Shown here piece by piece: positions 37,393-46,975 of a DNA stretch of 64,000 nucleotides (its first letter is position 1; every line of letters starts with the position of its first letter). The notes under the pieces were generated by a model. The model saw nothing but the letters and a program-made list of their open reading frames with translations, searched no databases and had not been told where the DNA came from. Origin of the DNA: Schleiferilactobacillus perolens DSM 12744 (lineage in GTDB: Bacteria > Bacillota > Bacilli > Lactobacillales > Lactobacillaceae). The stretch covers positions 194,296 through 258,295 of the forward strand of contig NZ_AZEC01000002.1 of NCBI RefSeq assembly GCF_001435585.1, written 5' to 3'. The position numbers and the translations under genes were made by a program.

Positions 37393-37398
37393 TATAAT
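37393..37398 (+). promoter_or_regulatory. Extended -10 element of the usp operon
   Basis: TGGTATAAT, an extended -10 with no good -35, 34 bases before the TTG start. It shows that the operon need not depend on the RNA upstream. Confidence 0.65.
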
Positions 37399-37431
37399 GG
37401 GGTTAGTAGCGCTTCACCGAAAGGACCGACC

Positions 37432-37731
37432 TTGTTTATGTTGATTACTGTGCTCATCATCGTTTTAATCGTCTTCTTGCTGCTCTGCAGTATCGTCGCC
37501 AACCAAATTGCTATTCGTTTACGCGGTGTAAGCAATGCGGTGCCAGCGACGCAGACCATTCCGCCAATCCTGCAGCATGCCACGTTTGGCTTTTTAATTC
37601 TAGCGGTCATAGGGGCAGTAATATTACGGTTTGCGCCACCTCTCGGAAACTTAGTCACGGTAGCTTTGACATTGATTTACATCATTCAGCTGGTTTTCCG
37701 CATCGCTCATTTACTGAAGCAATCGCATTAA
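37432..37731 (+). CDS. Small membrane protein upstream of usp, unknown function
   Basis: A 99-residue protein with an N-terminal hydrophobic helix (LITVLIIVLIVFLLLCSIVA) and two more (FGFLILAVIGAVIL and VTVALTLIYIIQLVF), separated by a polar loop. No family recognised. TTG at 37432 lies six bases after AAAGGA; ATG at 37438 is an alternative. It is the hypothetical gene that accompanies lacto-usp RNAs. The usp gene follows 61 bases after it. Confidence 0.75.
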   Translation: MFMLITVLIIVLIVFLLLCSIVANQIAIRLRGVSNAVPATQTIPPILQHATFGFLILAVIGAVILRFAPPLGNLVTVALTLIYIIQLVFRIAHLLKQSH

Positions 37732-37792
37732 TTCCACGCAAGTGGATTGAGTACGGTATAATAGGATTGAAAGAAGAAATGAGGTGGGAAAC

Positions 37793-38302
37793 ATGTTGCA
37801 ACAATACAAACGGATTTTAGTCGCCATCGATGGTTCATACGAGGCTGAATTGGCTTTCCGCAAAGCAGTGGAAGTCGCCAAGCGTAACCATGCCCATTTG
37901 TTCCTACTGCACGTCATTGATACCCGGGCATTCCAGAACGTATCAAGTTTTGATTCCGCGATGGTTGAACAAGTGACAGATACACAGAAACAAACAATGA
38001 AGGAATATGTCTCGATCGCCAAGCGGTCCGGGCTGGATGATGTGTCGTATGAAATCGAATATGGTGCTCCCAAAACATTAATTGGCCGCGACTATCCCCA
38101 AGCCCACGACATTGATTTAATCATGATCGGCGCCACCGGATTGAATGCGGTGGAACGGCTCCTCATCGGGTCCGTCACGGAATACATTACCCGGGTCGCC
38201 AATTGTGACGTCCTGGTCGTCCGGACAGACTTGGATAACAAGCCAGCATTAATTGATGATAAACATCCAGAAAGTCATATCCAACCTGAAAACGACAAAT
38301 AA
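37793..38302 (+). CDS. Universal stress protein UspA family
   Basis: A 169-residue alpha/beta protein. The Usp core begins QYKRILVAIDGSYEAELAF and has the ATP-binding pattern MIGATGLNAVERLLIGSVTEYI with G-x2-G-x9-G(S/T). A C-terminal polar tail follows. It starts at the ATG of 37793, five bases after GAGGTGG; the GTG at 37784 lies inside that site. Second gene of the small operon. A terminator ends it. Confidence 0.93.
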   Translation: MLQQYKRILVAIDGSYEAELAFRKAVEVAKRNHAHLFLLHVIDTRAFQNVSSFDSAMVEQVTDTQKQTMKEYVSIAKRSGLDDVSYEIEYGAPKTLIGRDYPQAHDIDLIMIGATGLNAVERLLIGSVTEYITRVANCDVLVVRTDLDNKPALIDDKHPESHIQPENDK

Positions 38303-38313
38303 TTAATTTTGCA

Positions 38314-38366
38314 CGCAAAAACCGAGCCAGCTGATCATATCGTTGATCACTCGCTCGGTTTTTTTG
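38314..38366. terminator. Bidirectional terminator between usp and the XRE regulator
   Basis: AAAAACCGAGC (38317-38327) and GCTCGGTTTTT (38353-38363) with inner TGATCA repeats, followed by T residues on the plus strand. Confidence 0.85.
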
Positions 38367-38373
38367 TGTCAGG

Positions 38374-39279
38374 CTAACCAGGAAACTGACTTCCCTCTTC
38401 TTGATGAAAATGGTAGCAAATACTCATTTGCCATTCTTTCACTTTGGCACTGATTCGCCGTTTCATATCGTCGTGTTCTCGCAACGTGGCCAACCACAGT
38501 GCACCATCGAGATAATGGGCAGTCTCCTGTTTTTGCCCCATGGCATGTGAAATTTGAGCAAAAAGAAATAAAAATCGATCGATGATGAATAATTTGCCGT
38601 TTGCGCGTAACTTCGCCAGCCCTTCGTGGACGAGCATCGCTGCGCGTTCATAATTCCATTGAGCCAAAGCCAGCTCCCCTTCTGCCAGTAACAGTAATAA
38701 ATTACTTTCCAACCCGTATGGGTGATGAAGCTGCGGTCTTTCCTCAATGCTCATCCGCGCAGAGCGAATATAGTAATCCGCCTGTGTCATTGCATTCTTC
38801 CGAAAGTGGGCGCAACCATATCCTAATTGGGCCAAAAGCCTAAAGATGTCCCACTCTCCCACCTGTTCCTCATTCACCGCTTGACCAAACAGCGAAATTG
38901 CACTGGTCAAATTATGTTGCTGAGCCAATGCGACCAATCCCGATAGGGTAAAATACTGGCGCCGGATGGTCGCCGTCATCCCTGCACCCGTACGAATCGT
39001 GGAAAGAATTTGGGCGCACCCGTCGACATCCTCTTGCATGAACAAAATCAATGCATCTTGCAAGCGTTGGGGAGTTAATACCGTGGACTGACAAATTACC
39101 TCTTGGGGTTGTATATTCAACCGCAGACACACCGCATAAAGAATATCCATTGAAACACATTGATCATGCTTCTCCAGCAGACTGATTGTTCCTTGCGTAC
39201 AAATGCCCGCGGCCAAATTGGCTTGTGACAGATGTTTACGCAAACGGGCACTGCGAATTATCGCCCCTTTAATTTCCAT
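38374..39279 (-). CDS. XRE-family regulator with TPR-like domain (RRNPP-type architecture)
   Basis: A 301-residue protein: helix-turn-helix at about 6-60 (IIRSARLRKHLSQANLAAGICTQ) and a helical repeat region (about 70-295) resembling the tetratricopeptide domain of Rgg/PlcR-type peptide-responsive regulators. No signalling-peptide gene was seen beside it, so the ligand, if any, is unknown. A promoter TTGCCT-N18-TATAAT lies upstream. It is divergent from the PPK2 gene. Confidence 0.78.
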   Translation of the reverse strand: MEIKGAIIRSARLRKHLSQANLAAGICTQGTISLLEKHDQCVSMDILYAVCLRLNIQPQEVICQSTVLTPQRLQDALILFMQEDVDGCAQILSTIRTGAGMTATIRRQYFTLSGLVALAQQHNLTSAISLFGQAVNEEQVGEWDIFRLLAQLGYGCAHFRKNAMTQADYYIRSARMSIEERPQLHHPYGLESNLLLLLAEGELALAQWNYERAAMLVHEGLAKLRANGKLFIIDRFLFLFAQISHAMGQKQETAHYLDGALWLATLREHDDMKRRISAKVKEWQMSICYHFHQEEGSQFPG

Positions 39280-39421
39280 TATTCAATACCTCTCTGTATC
39301 CCGCGCCCCTATTCGTTCAATTATACGCAACTGTTTCACGCCGAGGCAAGCTTAAAAACGCACATTTTTTGAAAACATTGGTACAATGATCGGTAGATAC
39401 ACGTAGAAAGTAGTGAAAATA

Positions 39422-40297
39422 ATGGAGCTTAAACAATATCGATATACAGGTGCTAACCATTTCAAAATTGCCGATTGGTCGACCACCCCACCCACTGAAT
39501 TTCAGGGTAAAAAAGACGATATCAAAAAGAGCATCGCCCAAGAAGTGAAAAAACTAGCCGATGCTCAGGATAAGCTGTATGCCCAAAATCGTTATAGCGT
39601 CTTGATTCTGTTCCAAGCTATGGATGCCGCTGGGAAAGACGGGATGATCAAACATGTCATGACCGGACTCAATCCCCAGGGGATCCATGTCACCCCCTTC
39701 AAAGTCCCTACCAGCCTGGAGTTGGCCCATGACTATTTATGGCGCGAACGCAATGCCTTCCCCAAGAGCGGCGAAATTGCAATTTTCAATCGTTCGTATT
39801 ACGAGGAAGTGCTGGTGGATAAAGTCCATCCAGAAAATATTCTGAATGAGCACATTCCCGGCATCGATGGTGTGGATGATATCACCGCCGACTTTTGGTA
39901 TCACCGTTATGAAGATCTTCAATACCTAGAAACTTTCGCTCAGCGTAATGGCACAATTGTATTGAAGTTCTTCCTCCACTTATCGAAAGAAGAACAACGC
40001 CGACGTTTCCTGTCCCGAATTGAAGTCCCCGAAAAAAACTGGAAGTTCTCTGCCGCCGATATTCGGGAACGCCGCTTCTGGGATGATTATCAAGAGGCCT
40101 ATCAAGACGCTATTGACCACACTGCCACGAATATCACCCCATGGTACGTGATTCCTGCAGACGATAAGTGGTATGCGCGCTGGATCGTGTCGCAGATCAT
40201 CAATGCCCGGATGGCTGAATTGCCGTTGCACTTTCCCACTGTGACCAAAGAACAAAAACTGGCGTTAGCGTCTGCGATGGATCAGTTAAAGCAGTAA
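39422..40297 (+). CDS. PPK2-family polyphosphate kinase/polyphosphate:nucleotide phosphotransferase
   Basis: A 291-residue PPK2 protein, transferring phosphate between polyphosphate and nucleoside mono- or diphosphates. Walker A FQAMDAAGKDG (about 64-74), Walker B region IAIFNRSYYEEVLV, and the lid residues in ADIRERRFWDDYQ are present. The direction and nucleotide used cannot be read from the sequence. The ATG at 39422 is preferred to a GTG three codons earlier; the ribosome site is weak. An extended -10 (TGGTACAAT) lies upstream. Its 3' end overlaps the acetyltransferase gene by 12 bases. Confidence 0.92.
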   Translation: MELKQYRYTGANHFKIADWSTTPPTEFQGKKDDIKKSIAQEVKKLADAQDKLYAQNRYSVLILFQAMDAAGKDGMIKHVMTGLNPQGIHVTPFKVPTSLELAHDYLWRERNAFPKSGEIAIFNRSYYEEVLVDKVHPENILNEHIPGIDGVDDITADFWYHRYEDLQYLETFAQRNGTIVLKFFLHLSKEEQRRRFLSRIEVPEKNWKFSAADIRERRFWDDYQEAYQDAIDHTATNITPWYVIPADDKWYARWIVSQIINARMAELPLHFPTVTKEQKLALASAMDQLKQ

Positions 40298-40804
40298 TTC
40301 AAAAGCGTCCCGAGCCGTGCCATCATCCAACATGTATACCGTTCCGGTATGTTGAAATGAAAAATGGCCCAGTAAATGATGCATCGGCAAATTGACCGCA
40401 TGGGTATCAATACGCACGGACGGCAGGTGACTTTTTCTAGTCTCTGCAATCAATTGGGCCATGAAGTCGCTGCCGATACCATGATGCAAATGAGTCGCCG
40501 AAACTACGAACCGGTGGATGGTCGCATAAGCATTGCCCTGAGTGAGCCACTGCCCATCAATCTGGGCGTAATTGGGATCGGGCTCAGTGACTAACGCCGC
40601 ATAACCCACCACCGTCCCATCTGTGAGAGTTGCCACCCGTCCTTCACCGGTATGTAAGTCATTTTCAAAATCCGCAATGCCTGGATATTCTTCTTGCCAT
40701 TGCGGTATTTTTTCATCATGCAATCGTTGCCGGGCACTTTGCCACAGCGCGTTGACGGCTGATTCATCAGTCGGTTGAGCTAATCTTACTTGTATTGTCA
40801 TCAT
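40286..40804 (-). CDS. GNAT-family N-acetyltransferase
   Basis: A 172-residue acetyl-CoA-dependent transferase. N-terminal beta strand VRLAQPTDESAVNALW, central WLTQGNAYATIHRFVVSATHLHHGIGSDFMAQLI with the acetyl-CoA loop R/Q-x2-G-x-G/A form (HHGIGS), then LPVRIDTHAVNLPMHHLLGHFSFQHTG-like segment. The substrate is unknown. It may begin at 40804 or the adjacent ATG at 40801. It converges on the PPK2 gene with a 12-base overlap. Confidence 0.82.
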   Translation of the reverse strand: MMTIQVRLAQPTDESAVNALWQSARQRLHDEKIPQWQEEYPGIADFENDLHTGEGRVATLTDGTVVGYAALVTEPDPNYAQIDGQWLTQGNAYATIHRFVVSATHLHHGIGSDFMAQLIAETRKSHLPSVRIDTHAVNLPMHHLLGHFSFQHTGTVYMLDDGTARDAFELLL

Positions 40805-40821
40805 TCACCGCCATCCAAGTG

Positions 40822-41838
40822 TTAGTAATTATTTGTCACATCATTCAGAAACTGATTAATGCTATCTGGAAAATCACCGCGTAAAATCATCGCTTCCAAC
40901 AAGCGGTTACGATTGTACCAACGATTCCAAAATGTCACGCTGTCTCGTGGGCGAATACTCATCAATCGGCCCTGCCACTGTTTCAGCAGCAATAACAAAT
41001 AGTCGGCATAAAAAGTCTCTTTATTCACCAAATTACTCAGTGAAAAGGCAAGCCGCTGGTCTTCCCCATAGACAAGCGGGTCGCGGACCTGTTGATAACC
41101 CAACACAATGGCAGTCATCAAAAATATTTTATCCGCACGGGTCAAATTTCGCTCAATTAATTCATCGAAAACATTGCCCACATGAATCCAAGCGTGACCC
41201 CAACCCTTATTCTCAATAAACCCGCGGCCATCCTCTTCAAGTAATGCATAAGTCGCCAAGCGGTGCAAGAGGACGAGAATCTCACCTTCAGTTAACGTGT
41301 GATAAAAATTACGATCGGCAAACAACAATGTGCCCATCACCAGCACTGCAAAGCTGCGCCGAAAAAGAGCGTCTGACTCTGGTTCAAGGATGTGGGGAAA
41401 CAGGTATTCTGGCGAGGAGGTGACTGCCACAGCATAATGAAATTGATCATCATTCAACACGCCAGTCCTTAAAATGTCATTAAATACATAGAACGAGCCA
41501 TGATCCCGCATCCGCGGATCGGGATTGCCGAGCTGATCTAACAGAAAGTCCAACTCTTTGTCATCTAAATCTTGGGGAACTTCTTTATCGGCGTCTTTTT
41601 CATCCGCATTTTTCAGCTCTTGTACGCGGTCGCGATATTTCTTAGCGAGGGCCGCCATCTGCGCTAGATTCGCTGCCGTGCTCTCTGGCGCCTTGTAAGC
41701 TGTTCGTCTCTTTTTTCGGTCCAGATTAGTCCGGGCAGCGATTATTAACTCAGGCATATTCTTGTAAATATCACCTTCATTGAATTGCAGCCGGATTTGA
41801 TCCAACCGGTCGTAAAATGCATTAATTTCGTTATTCAT
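40822..41838 (-). CDS. DUF2785 family protein
   Basis: A 338-residue helical protein. The motifs NPDPRMRDHGSFYVFNDIL (about 105-123) and FIENKGWGHAWIHVGNVFDEL (about 199-219) fit DUF2785, in which DPxxRD and GWxH are conserved. An acidic/Lys-rich linker occupies about 70-95. Function unknown. It lies 17 bases upstream of the acetyltransferase gene, so they form an operon. Confidence 0.78.
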   Translation of the reverse strand: MNNEINAFYDRLDQIRLQFNEGDIYKNMPELIIAARTNLDRKKRRTAYKAPESTAANLAQMAALAKKYRDRVQELKNADEKDADKEVPQDLDDKELDFLLDQLGNPDPRMRDHGSFYVFNDILRTGVLNDDQFHYAVAVTSSPEYLFPHILEPESDALFRRSFAVLVMGTLLFADRNFYHTLTEGEILVLLHRLATYALLEEDGRGFIENKGWGHAWIHVGNVFDELIERNLTRADKIFLMTAIVLGYQQVRDPLVYGEDQRLAFSLSNLVNKETFYADYLLLLLKQWQGRLMSIRPRDSVTFWNRWYNRNRLLEAMILRGDFPDSINQFLNDVTNNY

Positions 41839-41930
41839 CAGATTTTCCTTTCATCGTTAATGGTCCAAAACCGCTGGTAGTCGCGTATCGATGCAACGCG
41901 GTATACTGGAATGAGGAAGGTGGTGGTCAA

Positions 41931-42572
41931 ATGTCAACGGAAACCCAGTATTGGTTAACGATGTTGGCGCAATTATGGCACGTCTATGAACGTGATCGTC
42001 AATTGGCCATCCATCGCCGACTGATTGCTGATCATTATCGGACGGATATGCTAGCCCGCGTTGGCCGAGAATACCGCCGTCCTTTCCTGACTGCCGCCGC
42101 CGCTGGCACCGTCGTAGCCGTTGGACTTAGTATCGTGGCAATCGTTGGCGATGCCGCCTGGGTTTGGTCCCTGGTCATTGGCTTACTCATCATCGCTGGT
42201 GTCATCAGCTTTTGGGGCATTTATCAAAGTCACCGGATGGCCTTGTTGCGTAGTCCGCGTTACCGGAAAAAGATTCATCGCCTCAAACACACTGTGCATT
42301 TTTCCCGTCTCGCAAAAACAGATTGGAAAATTCATCAAGAGCAACAACATCTGTTTCAACAACCAAATATTGTCAATGGCTTGAATGCTTTACCGCCTGC
42401 CCTGCGCAACCAGCGTGCGGTCAGTATACTCTATGCGTTATTGTATACGGGCCAAGCAGCCTCCATGGCGATTGCGGTGGCGCAATATCAGCGCGGCGAT
42501 TCGGTCCGGGGAATGACACCTACAGATATTCGAGAGTTATTATACCAAACAAAGGCTGCCGATGAATCCTAA
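41931..42572 (+). CDS. Predicted membrane protein, unknown function
   Basis: A 213-residue protein with an amphipathic N-terminal helix, two transmembrane helices (about 50-70 and 78-97) and a long hydrophilic C-terminal domain (about 100-213, basic then Ala-rich helices: NQRAVSILYALLYTGQAASMA). I do not recognise a family. AAGGTGG lies a few bases before the ATG; a -10-like TATACT stands 27 bases before it. It is divergent from the DUF2785 operon. Confidence 0.72.
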   Translation: MSTETQYWLTMLAQLWHVYERDRQLAIHRRLIADHYRTDMLARVGREYRRPFLTAAAAGTVVAVGLSIVAIVGDAAWVWSLVIGLLIIAGVISFWGIYQSHRMALLRSPRYRKKIHRLKHTVHFSRLAKTDWKIHQEQQHLFQQPNIVNGLNALPPALRNQRAVSILYALLYTGQAASMAIAVAQYQRGDSVRGMTPTDIRELLYQTKAADES

Positions 42573-42591
42573 TACCACATCCCCGATACAC

Positions 42592-42640
42592 AAAGATGGT
42601 TCCATTGCTTCCCCGAAGAAGTGGTGGAACCATCTTTTTT
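42592..42640. terminator. Bidirectional terminator between the membrane protein gene and sufB
   Basis: AAAGATGGTTCCA (42592-42604) and TGGAACCATCTTT (42625-42637) with a T run on the plus strand. Confidence 0.85.
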
Positions 42641-42660
42641 ACTGGTCTCAGCGAACTGAC

Positions 42661-44109
42661 TTAACCGACTGAACCGACCATTTCATAACCAATCAGACGA
42701 TTCAATTCCACTGCATATTCCATTGGTAATTCTTTGGTAAAGGGTTCTACGAAACCCATGATGATCATTTCGGTCGCCTTAGCCTCAGTAATTCCCCGGC
42801 TCATCAAGTAATACAATTGCGCTTCTGAAATCTTGGAGACTTTGGCCTCATGTTCCATCGATACATTGCCATTCAAAATGGTGTTGTATGGAATCGTGTC
42901 AGAACTGGACTTCTCATCCATGATAATGGTGTCGCACTCCACATGGGCAAACGAGCCATCACTATCCCGATCAAACCGCACAGTCCCCCGATAATCCACT
43001 GCTCCGCCATCTTTAGCAATCGACTTAGATACGATCGAACTAGAAGTATTCTTGGCATGGTGAATCATCCGGGCCCCATTATCTTGATCAACGCCAGCAC
43101 CGGCCACAGCAATACTGAGCATTGTGCCGCGGGCACCCTCGCCGTCCAAATACACCGACGGGTACTTCATGGTGATTTTGCTGCCTAAATTACCATCTAC
43201 CCATTCCATTGTGGCATTCTTCATGGCTTGCGCACGCTTTGTTTCCAGACTATACACATTCTTTGACCAGTTTTGAATCGTCGTATAGCGGCAATAAGCA
43301 TCGTCATTCACAAAAACTTCGACCACTGCTGCATGCAGACTATCGGAAGAGTAGTTCGGCGCTGTACACCCCTCCACATAGTTAACACTAGCCCCTGGTT
43401 CAACGATGATCAGTGTCCGTTCAAATTGACCAGAATTTTCTGCGTTGATCCGGAAATAAGACTGAATGGGAATATCCGTCTTAACACCCGCCGGGACATA
43501 AATGAAACTACCGCCTGACCAGACTGCTGAATTCAACGCCGCAAATTTGTTGTCTGTGGGTTTAACCAGTTTCGCAAAATATTTCTTAAACAGCTCTGGA
43601 TATTCCTGCAACGCCGAGTCCGTATCCATAAAAACGATTCCTAATTTTTCGAACTCTTTTTTCATATTGTGGTACACCATTTCGGACTCATACTGGGCAG
43701 CAGAACCGGCCAGATAGCGTCGTTCGGCTTCTGGTACCCCCAATTTTTCGAAGGTATTCTTAATGGTGTCCGGCACATCATCCCAATTCCGGTACTTCTT
43801 GTCCGTCGCCTTTTGAAAATACAGCATATCGTCAAGATCTAATTTGGAGAGATCGGGACCAAAATCAGGCATGGGCATCCGCCGATAAATTTTATATGCC
43901 TTCAACCGAAAATCGAGCATCCATTGCGGCTCTTTTTTTTCACGACTGATAGTCCTTACAATTTCTTCAGTTAGTCCCCGGCCAGTGGAAAAGACCGGCT
44001 TCACATCGTCGGAAAAGCCATAATCATAGTCCTCATCCAATGTCGGGACGGTATTGAGCAGCTCTTCATTGTTCTTAGTGTTTTTGGTCTTTGCATCAGT
44101 CAATGGCAT
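42661..44109 (-). CDS. sufB: SufB Fe-S cluster assembly scaffold protein
   Basis: A 482-residue beta-helix protein of the SufBC2D scaffold, on which new Fe-S clusters are built. It has the family core [40 protein letters not shown] and the C-terminal [24 protein letters not shown]. The N-terminal about 30 residues are a low-complexity extension. It is the last gene of the suf operon and starts inside the end of sufU (14-base overlap). Confidence 0.96.
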   Translation of the reverse strand: MPLTDAKTKNTKNNEELLNTVPTLDEDYDYGFSDDVKPVFSTGRGLTEEIVRTISREKKEPQWMLDFRLKAYKIYRRMPMPDFGPDLSKLDLDDMLYFQKATDKKYRNWDDVPDTIKNTFEKLGVPEAERRYLAGSAAQYESEMVYHNMKKEFEKLGIVFMDTDSALQEYPELFKKYFAKLVKPTDNKFAALNSAVWSGGSFIYVPAGVKTDIPIQSYFRINAENSGQFERTLIIVEPGASVNYVEGCTAPNYSSDSLHAAVVEVFVNDDAYCRYTTIQNWSKNVYSLETKRAQAMKNATMEWVDGNLGSKITMKYPSVYLDGEGARGTMLSIAVAGAGVDQDNGARMIHHAKNTSSSIVSKSIAKDGGAVDYRGTVRFDRDSDGSFAHVECDTIIMDEKSSSDTIPYNTILNGNVSMEHEAKVSKISEAQLYYLMSRGITEAKATEMIIMGFVEPFTKELPMEYAVELNRLIGYEMVGSVG

Positions 44110-44563
44110 TATCCTCCTTTGGGAAACCTGGTAAGGCCTGATCTAACGCCTTCCAGGCCAATGTCGCACACTTGATCCGGGCCGGAAAAGCACGGACGCC
44201 TGCGAGTAACGCGGCGTCTCCTAACACTTGATCCATTTCCTTGGTCGTTTTATCCCCCGTAATCATTTGCGAAAAAAGATACACCGCATCCCGCGCTTGA
44301 TCGATTGTTTTACCCTGGACCACATCGGTCATCATACTGGCACTCGCCTGAGAAATTGTACAGCCGCTGCCGTTAAACGCAATGTCCTGAATATGAGTAC
44401 CGTCTTCCCCCAACCTCACCTGCACGGTGATCACATCGCCACAGGTTGGATTCTCCAGTTGCTGTTCATGGCTGCCATCACTCAAGGTGCCATGGTGATG
44501 GGGATGCTGGGAATGGTCAAGAATCACTTGACGGTACAACATACGTAATTGATCCTCATTCAT
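44096..44563 (-). CDS. sufU: SufU zinc-dependent sulfurtransferase
   Basis: A 155-residue protein that accepts sulfur from SufS and passes it to SufB. Zinc-binding Cys41 (NPTCGDVI), Cys68 (GSGCTIS) and Cys132 (RIKCATLAW) agree with Cys41, Cys66 and Cys128 of Bacillus SufU. It overlaps sufS by four bases and sufB by 14, showing tight coupling. Confidence 0.95.
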   Translation of the reverse strand: MNEDQLRMLYRQVILDHSQHPHHHGTLSDGSHEQQLENPTCGDVITVQVRLGEDGTHIQDIAFNGSGCTISQASASMMTDVVQGKTIDQARDAVYLFSQMITGDKTTKEMDQVLGDAALLAGVRAFPARIKCATLAWKALDQALPGFPKEDNAID

Positions 44564-45786
44564 ACCTGAAAGAACTCCTTTGTTTCATTCAAAGCGGCCA
44601 CTAACCGATCCACATCTTTTTCCCCATTATACAAGTAAAAGCTGGCGCGCGCTGTGGCGACGACTCCGAGTCGACTCATCAGTGGTTGCGCACAGTGATG
44701 CCCCGCCCGCACGGCTACCTGTTGGGTGTCCAGTACCGTGGCCAAGTCATGGGGATGGACGCCTTGCAACGTGAAAGCGATGACGCCTCCTCGTTGCTGA
44801 GCGTCAGCGGGACCATATATTGTTAATCCCTCTACCTGTTTTAATTGCGTCAACGCATATTGCGTCAGGGCTTCCTCGTGTGCCCGAATTTCAGCCATGC
44901 CGATTCCCTGCAAATACTTAATTGCAGCAGCCAAGCCGATCGCCCCGGCAATATTCGGTGTGCCGCCTTCAAAACGCCAGGGAATATCGGCCCAGGTGGT
45001 GTGATATTTCTCGACCTTGCTGATCATTTCGCCACCGAATTCGATGGGTTCCATTTCTGCTAGCAAAGACATCTTCCCGTACAAAACCCCGATGCCGGTT
45101 GGTCCTAACATCTTGTGCCCAGAGAAAGCAAAGAAATCCGCATCGAGCGCCTGCACATCCACTGGCATATGCGCTGTGCTTTGCGCGCCATCCACGACTA
45201 GAATAGCGCCAACAGCATGAGTCAATTGACCAATCTGACGAATCGGATTGATCGTACCGAGGACATTGGAAACCTGGGTGACGGCGACGATTTTAGTCTT
45301 CGCGGACAGCATGGCCTTAAACTGGTCAAGATCAAGCACACCACTATCATCAATATCGACATAGCGCAGAGTCGCACCCGTCCGTAATGCCAGCTGCTGC
45401 CAGGGAACCAGGTTGCTGTGATGCTCCATGATGGTAATGATGATTTCATCACCTGCTTGAAGGTGGGTGCCACCATAACTCTGGGCGACCCAATTCAAGC
45501 CCTCCGTCGTGCCACGGGTAAAGATAATATTTTCGGGACGCGGGGCATTGATAAACTCAGCCACTGTTTTACGGGCTCCTTCGTACGCTTCGGTGGCTTG
45601 TTCAGCCAACGTATACACGCCCCGATGGACATTTGCATTTTGCTTCGTGTAATAATGGATCAAGGCATCAATAACTGCTTGGGGTTTTTGAGAAGTCGCT
45701 GCCGAATCCAAATAAACAGCATCTGGGGCGGATGGTCCTTGCCACATTGGAAAATCATTCTTGTGCATGGGCAACAGCTTGGCCAT
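44560..45786 (-). CDS. sufS: SufS cysteine desulfurase
   Basis: A 408-residue PLP enzyme supplying sulfur to SufU. PLP lysine in FFAFSGHKMLGPTGIG and active-site Cys in RAGHHCAQPLM. Start at ATG 45786 (MAKLLPMHK), eight bases after AAAGGAAG; an earlier in-frame start would run further into sufD. It overlaps the sufD end by 32 bases. It is separate from the NifS-type enzyme at 29.6 kb, which pairs with thiI. Confidence 0.96.
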   Translation of the reverse strand: MAKLLPMHKNDFPMWQGPSAPDAVYLDSAATSQKPQAVIDALIHYYTKQNANVHRGVYTLAEQATEAYEGARKTVAEFINAPRPENIIFTRGTTEGLNWVAQSYGGTHLQAGDEIIITIMEHHSNLVPWQQLALRTGATLRYVDIDDSGVLDLDQFKAMLSAKTKIVAVTQVSNVLGTINPIRQIGQLTHAVGAILVVDGAQSTAHMPVDVQALDADFFAFSGHKMLGPTGIGVLYGKMSLLAEMEPIEFGGEMISKVEKYHTTWADIPWRFEGGTPNIAGAIGLAAAIKYLQGIGMAEIRAHEEALTQYALTQLKQVEGLTIYGPADAQQRGGVIAFTLQGVHPHDLATVLDTQQVAVRAGHHCAQPLMSRLGVVATARASFYLYNGEKDVDRLVAALNETKEFFQV

Positions 45787-46975
45787 GAATAAGCTTCCTT
45801 TCAATTGTATCAATCAGGTCTTTTTGGACTGCTGGCAAAGGAATGGCCGTTAAAACTGCTCCTAAAAATCCGCGAATGACTAATCGCTGGGCCAAATCCC
45901 GGGAGAGACCACGACTCATCAGATAATACATTTGCGATTCATCTACGCGGCCGACAGAAGCCGCATGACCCGCCTTCACGTCATTTTCATCAATCAGCAA
46001 AATTGGATTGGCATCACCGTGAGCCGTCCGCGATAACATTAAAACACGATTTTCTTGTTGGGCATCTGCACCACGCGCACCTTTGACAATGTGCCCGATA
46101 CCGTTGAAAACTAACGTGGCGTTCTCTAAAATGACGCCATGCTGCAAAATATTGGCAGTGGTTTGTCGTCCGATGTTAGTGATTCGCGTGTTCATACCTT
46201 GAATTTGCTTGCCACTGGCCAACGCCACCATTTTGACATCCGCTTCTGCACCGGTCCCAACCAAGTCAGTACTAGTGTCCACCAAGACATTGCCATCATT
46301 TAGGACGCCACCAGTCCAATTCAGCACACCATCTTGCGCCACAGTCGCTTGCCGACGAATAAAGGCTGTGATGTTGTCATCAAAAGCATCCACATTGGCA
46401 TAATTGACCCGGCTGCCAGCGCCAACGACCAATTCAGTCACCACTGAATCGCCACTTTTTGCTCCTACTTCACCAGTGTATCGATCGACGATGGTCACTT
46501 GAGCATCTTCACCAACCACCACCAACACATGATGATGAGCGGTGCGTCCAGCGAGTAACTCAGTATTCAAGACAATGGGGTCCGCTTGGTGAAAATGATC
46601 AGGCACATGAATCAACAGACCACTGTTGATTTGGGCGACATGAAATGCAGTTAACCGGTCTTTGACCGTCGCCTCTTGAAATAAATATTGAGTAGCCCAT
46701 GGCATCTGATCAATGGCTGCATCTAACAATGGCGTAATCAATAAACCGTCCTTTTGGTCAGGCAACCCATCTGGATAGCGGATGCCGGCATCGGCAGCTG
46801 GGGCCCCGAATAACGGCCAGGCATGAAACTGAACCTTGGGAAAATCTGGCCAAGGCGCGGTTCCATAAATTTTCGCTGCCGCAAGCCGTTGAGCCGTTAG
46901 CCACGCACTATGATCCCGGGGACCGAATTGATCCTGGATGGCTTGTTTCGCGAGTGTTTTCGGTCCGAATGCCAT
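45755..46975 (-). CDS. sufD: SufD Fe-S cluster assembly protein
   Basis: A 406-residue beta-helix partner of SufB in the scaffold complex. The C-terminal conserved region is AGHAASVGRVDESQMYYLMSRGLSRD (about 338-363), with a QGMNTRITNIGRQTTANI core. It starts directly after sufC with no gap. Confidence 0.95.
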   Translation of the reverse strand: MAFGPKTLAKQAIQDQFGPRDHSAWLTAQRLAAAKIYGTAPWPDFPKVQFHAWPLFGAPAADAGIRYPDGLPDQKDGLLITPLLDAAIDQMPWATQYLFQEATVKDRLTAFHVAQINSGLLIHVPDHFHQADPIVLNTELLAGRTAHHHVLVVVGEDAQVTIVDRYTGEVGAKSGDSVVTELVVGAGSRVNYANVDAFDDNITAFIRRQATVAQDGVLNWTGGVLNDGNVLVDTSTDLVGTGAEADVKMVALASGKQIQGMNTRITNIGRQTTANILQHGVILENATLVFNGIGHIVKGARGADAQQENRVLMLSRTAHGDANPILLIDENDVKAGHAASVGRVDESQMYYLMSRGLSRDLAQRLVIRGFLGAVLTAIPLPAVQKDLIDTIERKLIHGQAVAHAQE

